NCBI GenBank assembly: GCA_036346275.1
Contig: CM070713.1
Span: 61,437,567-61,501,566, forward strand
DNA: 64,000 nucleotides
Reading direction: 5' to 3'
Origin: Otatea glauca
Taxonomy: Eukaryota; Streptophyta; Magnoliopsida; Poales; Poaceae
Shown: piece after piece, positions 61,380 to 64,000 of the stretch
Layout: each line of letters starts with the position of its first letter
Numbering within the stretch: position 1 is the first letter of the stretch
Made by a program: the position numbers and the translations under genes
The notes under the pieces: model-generated
The model's database searches: none
Told to the model about the DNA's origin: nothing
What the model saw: only the letters and a program-made list of their open reading frames with translations

Positions 61380-62480
61380 TATCTAAAATTTAAAATTAAC
61401 AAAGGCATGAGATGAATGTGATGGTATACGTATAAATTGGTCACGCACGAAGTTGTGGACCGAAATAGACTAATTATACGTACAATATAGAGAACAAAAC
61501 TGACACATACAATATATAAGGTATTTATTACATGAATATAATAAATACAATGTATTGTTAAAACAACAAAAATCTCATTACATGAATATAACAAATACAA
61601 TATAAGGTATTTATTACATGAATATAATAAATACAACATAATAAAATCTCATGATGCTCCTAGAATTCAATATGCTTTGCCAACTTTAGCATCTCTGATC
61701 AAGAAAAATCTCCTGCAAATCTTAGATTTCAAATGTTAAATCTAATTTGCATATAGTGTGAAGACTTCTACAAGATTCTTCATAACAAAACTTCACTAAG
61801 CTGGAAATAGGAACAAATTACATTTAATCAGGAGAGCAACCAATTGATCCTGAAAAATATCAATGTATTGCTGATTGTGCAGATTAAAAACTAATTAATT
61901 CAACAAGTTGAGTAAGTAATTGTTTATCTAAGTGTTATAGTTTCGTAAAGCAAAAAACAAATTAAGTAGCATAAAGAAATGTGTTCAGGGAGATAAATTA
62001 TTATCTTTAACCAATTGACGAGATAAATTATTATTTTTAAGCAATTGACTATGAACGTTTGACGCAATTGAGAAGATATCTAAAGTAGCGTCATGAAAAT
62101 CGCAGTTCAGGAGAACTTGAGTAGATTCAAAACCGAGTCCTTAACTAGAAATCATAATATCACCTTGATGGACCTAATTTAAACATTATGAAAAGTTTTC
62201 TAGTAATCGAATGCATATCATGTTAACACAAACAAAAATTAAGATGTTTGGCTACCGATGTAGAGCCTGTACATGTGTGTGGAGTACAATATATGTCTAT
62301 GACATCACCTTACAAATATATAATGCAATTCAAACATCGTCTACATTCTAATGATTTTCTGCAGTAAACTAATTGACATATTGGATCGGTTAATCACATG
62401 ACCAAAGATCCATGTAAAACAACATACGGCGATCACAACATTCACAATTAGTTATTTGCATTGCAGAACAAGCAAAAGTA
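61380..62480. other. Probable first intron or leader of the CACTA accessory gene
   Basis: AT-rich sequence without protein similarity between the ATG at 61367 and the GC-rich leader to its right. TATTACATGAATATAA is repeated three times at about 61528-61630. Confidence 0.45.
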
Positions 62481-62499
62481 CACTACTCGGTACATAGGA

Positions 62500-62815
62500 G
62501 GGTCGGCGCGAGAAGCACCTGGGGCGTGGACGAGGGTGAGGCGGTGCGAGAAGCACCGCGCGGTGGAGGCCGGACGTCGAGGAGGGTCGGTGCGGTGGAG
62601 GCGCGGCGCGAGGACGGCCGACGCGGGGAGGAGGGTCGCGCGGAGGACTAGTCGCGGAGGAGGGCGGACGTCGAGGAGGGTCGGCGGTGGAGGCGCTTGG
62701 CGCGAGGAGGGCCGCGGGGGAGGAGGGCAGCGCGGAGGACTAGTCGCGGAGGAGGCCGGACGTCGAGGAGGGCGGCGCGGTTGGCGCGGTGCGGAGGAGG
62801 GCCGCGGGGAGGAGG
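62500..62815. repeat. GC-rich imperfect tandem repeat in the leader
   Basis: A unit of about 92 bp with CGGAGGACTAGTCGCGGAGG and GACGTCGAGGAGGG recurs at about 62640 and 62733, with a poorer copy near 62565. The open frames it creates are low-complexity Gly/Arg and are not supported as genes. Confidence 0.75.
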
Positions 62816-62866
62816 GCTAGGGCACGAGTGTGGGAAAACGCGAAGTGTGGGAAGAAGACCGCGCCG

Positions 62867-62874
62867 TTTATATA
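62867..62874 (-). promoter_or_regulatory. TATA box next to the internal CACTA repeat array
   Basis: The minus strand reads TATATAAA, directly downstream of the internal array and upstream of the GC-rich leader. It probably drives the accessory gene. Confidence 0.6.
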
Positions 62875-62881
62875 GATACGA

Positions 62882-63135
62882 CAATCACTGCCGGTTCACC
62901 AAAGAAATCCGGCAGTGATATAACTATCACTGCCGGTTGAAACTAGAACCGGCAGTACTACTTCCACATCACTGCCGGTTCTAATTTCAACCGACAGTGA
63001 TACCTAAACATCACTGCCGGATTTTTCTCTAGAACCGGCAGTGATATGGAGGTATTACTGCCGGTTCTAATTTCAACTAGCAGTGATACCTAAACCTCAC
63101 TGCCGGATTTTTCTCTAGAACCGGCAGTGATGCGG
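62882..63135. repeat. Internal array of CACTA subterminal-type repeats
   Basis: ATCACTGCCGG and its inverse alternate as in the terminal array at 57486-57850. No CACTA terminus (inverse CTGTAGTG) borders it, although it lies between the two genes. Confidence 0.9.
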
Positions 63136-63412
63136 GTGGGCCCCAAAAGTCAGTGGCTAAAGCCAAGCTCAAATTAAAACTAGCATAACTTTTGATATAT
63201 AGCTCCAAAAAGGATGAAGTAAATTTATAAATTTGTATAAAATCATGAAGTTTTAGAATATAGGAAACATTTATTTTTTTAATCAAAGAAAAATTAAGTG
63301 AATTACAAATTTGCTAAGAACCCTACATGGACTTTACATAAATACTATAACACCATGAGCATTAATTTGAATCTTTTTGATAAAGATTAACTTCAATGTG
63401 CTAGATATTAAA

Positions 63413-63562
63413 GTGTATCCGTATATTACAACTGGAAGCATGTTCTCCATACAAAATAAAGTGTATCCGTATATTACAACTGGAAGCATGTTCTCCATAC
63501 AAAATAAAGTGTATCCGTATATTACAACTGGAAGCATGTTCTCCATACAAAATAAAGTATAT
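63413..63562. repeat. 48-bp tandem repeat, three copies
   Basis: The unit GTGTATCCGTATATTACAAC plus 28 more bases repeats almost perfectly at 63413, 63461 and 63509, with a fourth partial copy after 63557. It lies just downstream of the transposase stop, so it would be in its 3' UTR. Confidence 0.95.
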
Positions 63563-63580
63563 CCTGGTATATTATTACAA

Positions 63581-64000
63581 CTAAGTAACGATTCGACCTT
63601 CGTTATGATCACGGCGTATGTATGTAGCTTCCTCACTGTCTTCCATGAGACTTAGGTCGACGTTCTCACCAAAAGGAGGAAGCTCATCGAATTGGTTGTA
63701 GTCTTCCTCGTCGACTACATTGTCAACTCCGATAATTCTTCTTTTTCCTTGAAGAATCACGTGACGTTCTTTGTCAGCCGGGTCCCGAACAAAAAAGATT
63801 TGTGTGACAACATTAGCAAGGACGAATGGTTCTTCTCTGTATCCGATGTGCTTGAAGTCCACGGTAGTGATACCGTACTTGTCGATGTTCACGCCCCAAG
63901 GGAGCCTGACCCATTGGCACCGAAAGAGAGGAACCTTCAAAGGCCCATAATCAAGCTCCTAAATCTCTTCTATGAATCCGTAGTAGGTCTGCATATTACC
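63581..64000 (-). pseudogene. C-terminal end of CACTA (TNP2-like) transposase, DUF4216 region
   Basis: The minus strand encodes NMQTYYGFIEEI, then DYGPLKVPLFRCQWVRLPWG and IGYREEPFVLANVVTQIFFV, then D-P-A-D-K and an acidic tail, stop at 63581. This is the DUF4216 pattern at the end of En/Spm-type transposases. The frame has an in-frame TAG at 63959-63961, where relatives commonly have a Trp. The catalytic part lies outside the window. The TAG would remove the DUF4216 region from this copy's product. Confidence 0.85.

Larger units (their letters stand above)
57479..64000 (-). mobile_element. CACTA (En/Spm) transposon, 3' part, running off the right edge
   Basis: The left end begins CACTACAGAAAAGG, the typical CACTA terminus, followed at once by an array of ATCACTGCCGG repeats in both orientations. 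Two genes run on the minus strand: the end of a TNP2-type transposase at 63581-64000 and an accessory gene at 58156-61367. The right terminus lies outside the window. An internal repeat array at 62882-63135 leaves open that two adjacent elements are involved. Confidence 0.88.

Noticed and set aside
62461..62820. Arg/Gly-rich 119-residue frame
   Set aside because: It comes from GC-rich imperfect tandem repeats in the CACTA leader and is low-complexity in every frame.

Overview
This is nuclear DNA of a grass, most likely a panicoid grass with a large genome. The grounds are: a GC-rich intronless AP2/ERF gene in an AT-rich background; Stowaway and Tourist MITEs; several hAT non-autonomous elements; Copia and Gypsy LTR retrotransposons; a Mutator-like element (MULE); and a CACTA element with TATCACTGCCGG subterminal repeats. 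Nothing looks bacterial, viral or organellar. I found no tRNA, rRNA or CRISPR.

Layout. 1-4.8 kb: a Copia element (minus strand, gag-pol open to the window edge) inserted into the gag gene of a decayed Ty3/Gypsy element. 4.85-5.13 kb: a broken gene fragment resembling a BRO1/ALIX domain. 6.87-8.30 kb: the only intact host gene I can support, a 474-residue DREB A-6 (group I) AP2/ERF transcription factor on the minus strand with its own TATA box. 9-13.3 kb: intergenic DNA with Stowaway MITEs. 13.4-20.5 kb: a structurally complete Copia element with two LTRs, 5-bp target site duplication (TSD), PBS and polypurine tract, whose genes are broken. 24.25-43.5 kb: a stack of insertions separated by only short host stretches: a hAT element, a Copia-like solo LTR holding a second solo LTR that itself holds a Tourist MITE, a long Gypsy-type solo LTR, and a 9-kb MULE. 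43.5-57.5 kb: LTR fragments, hAT and Tourist MITEs, a Micron-like element between two (TA)n tracts, tandem repeats and intergenic DNA. 57.5-64 kb: the 3' part of a CACTA element running off the right edge.

The most interesting object is the MULE at 34457-43488. It has about 370-bp terminal inverted repeats packed with small palindromes and a perfect 9-bp TSD. It carries three co-oriented genes: a MULE transposase with SWIM and CCHC zinc fingers, a multi-exon plant mobile domain (PMD) gene, and a Myb/SANT-like gene with an acidic repeat tail. All three carry disabling lesions, so this copy looks recently dead, but it points to an autonomous three-gene relative. The second is the CACTA element. 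Its accessory gene joins a DUF8039-like region to a C48 (Ulp1-like) peptidase with His, Asp and Cys still readable, and that gene sits behind an internal copy of the element's subterminal repeat array.

Element boundaries marked with TSDs were read directly from the sequence. Family assignments come from remembered motif patterns, not from database searches.
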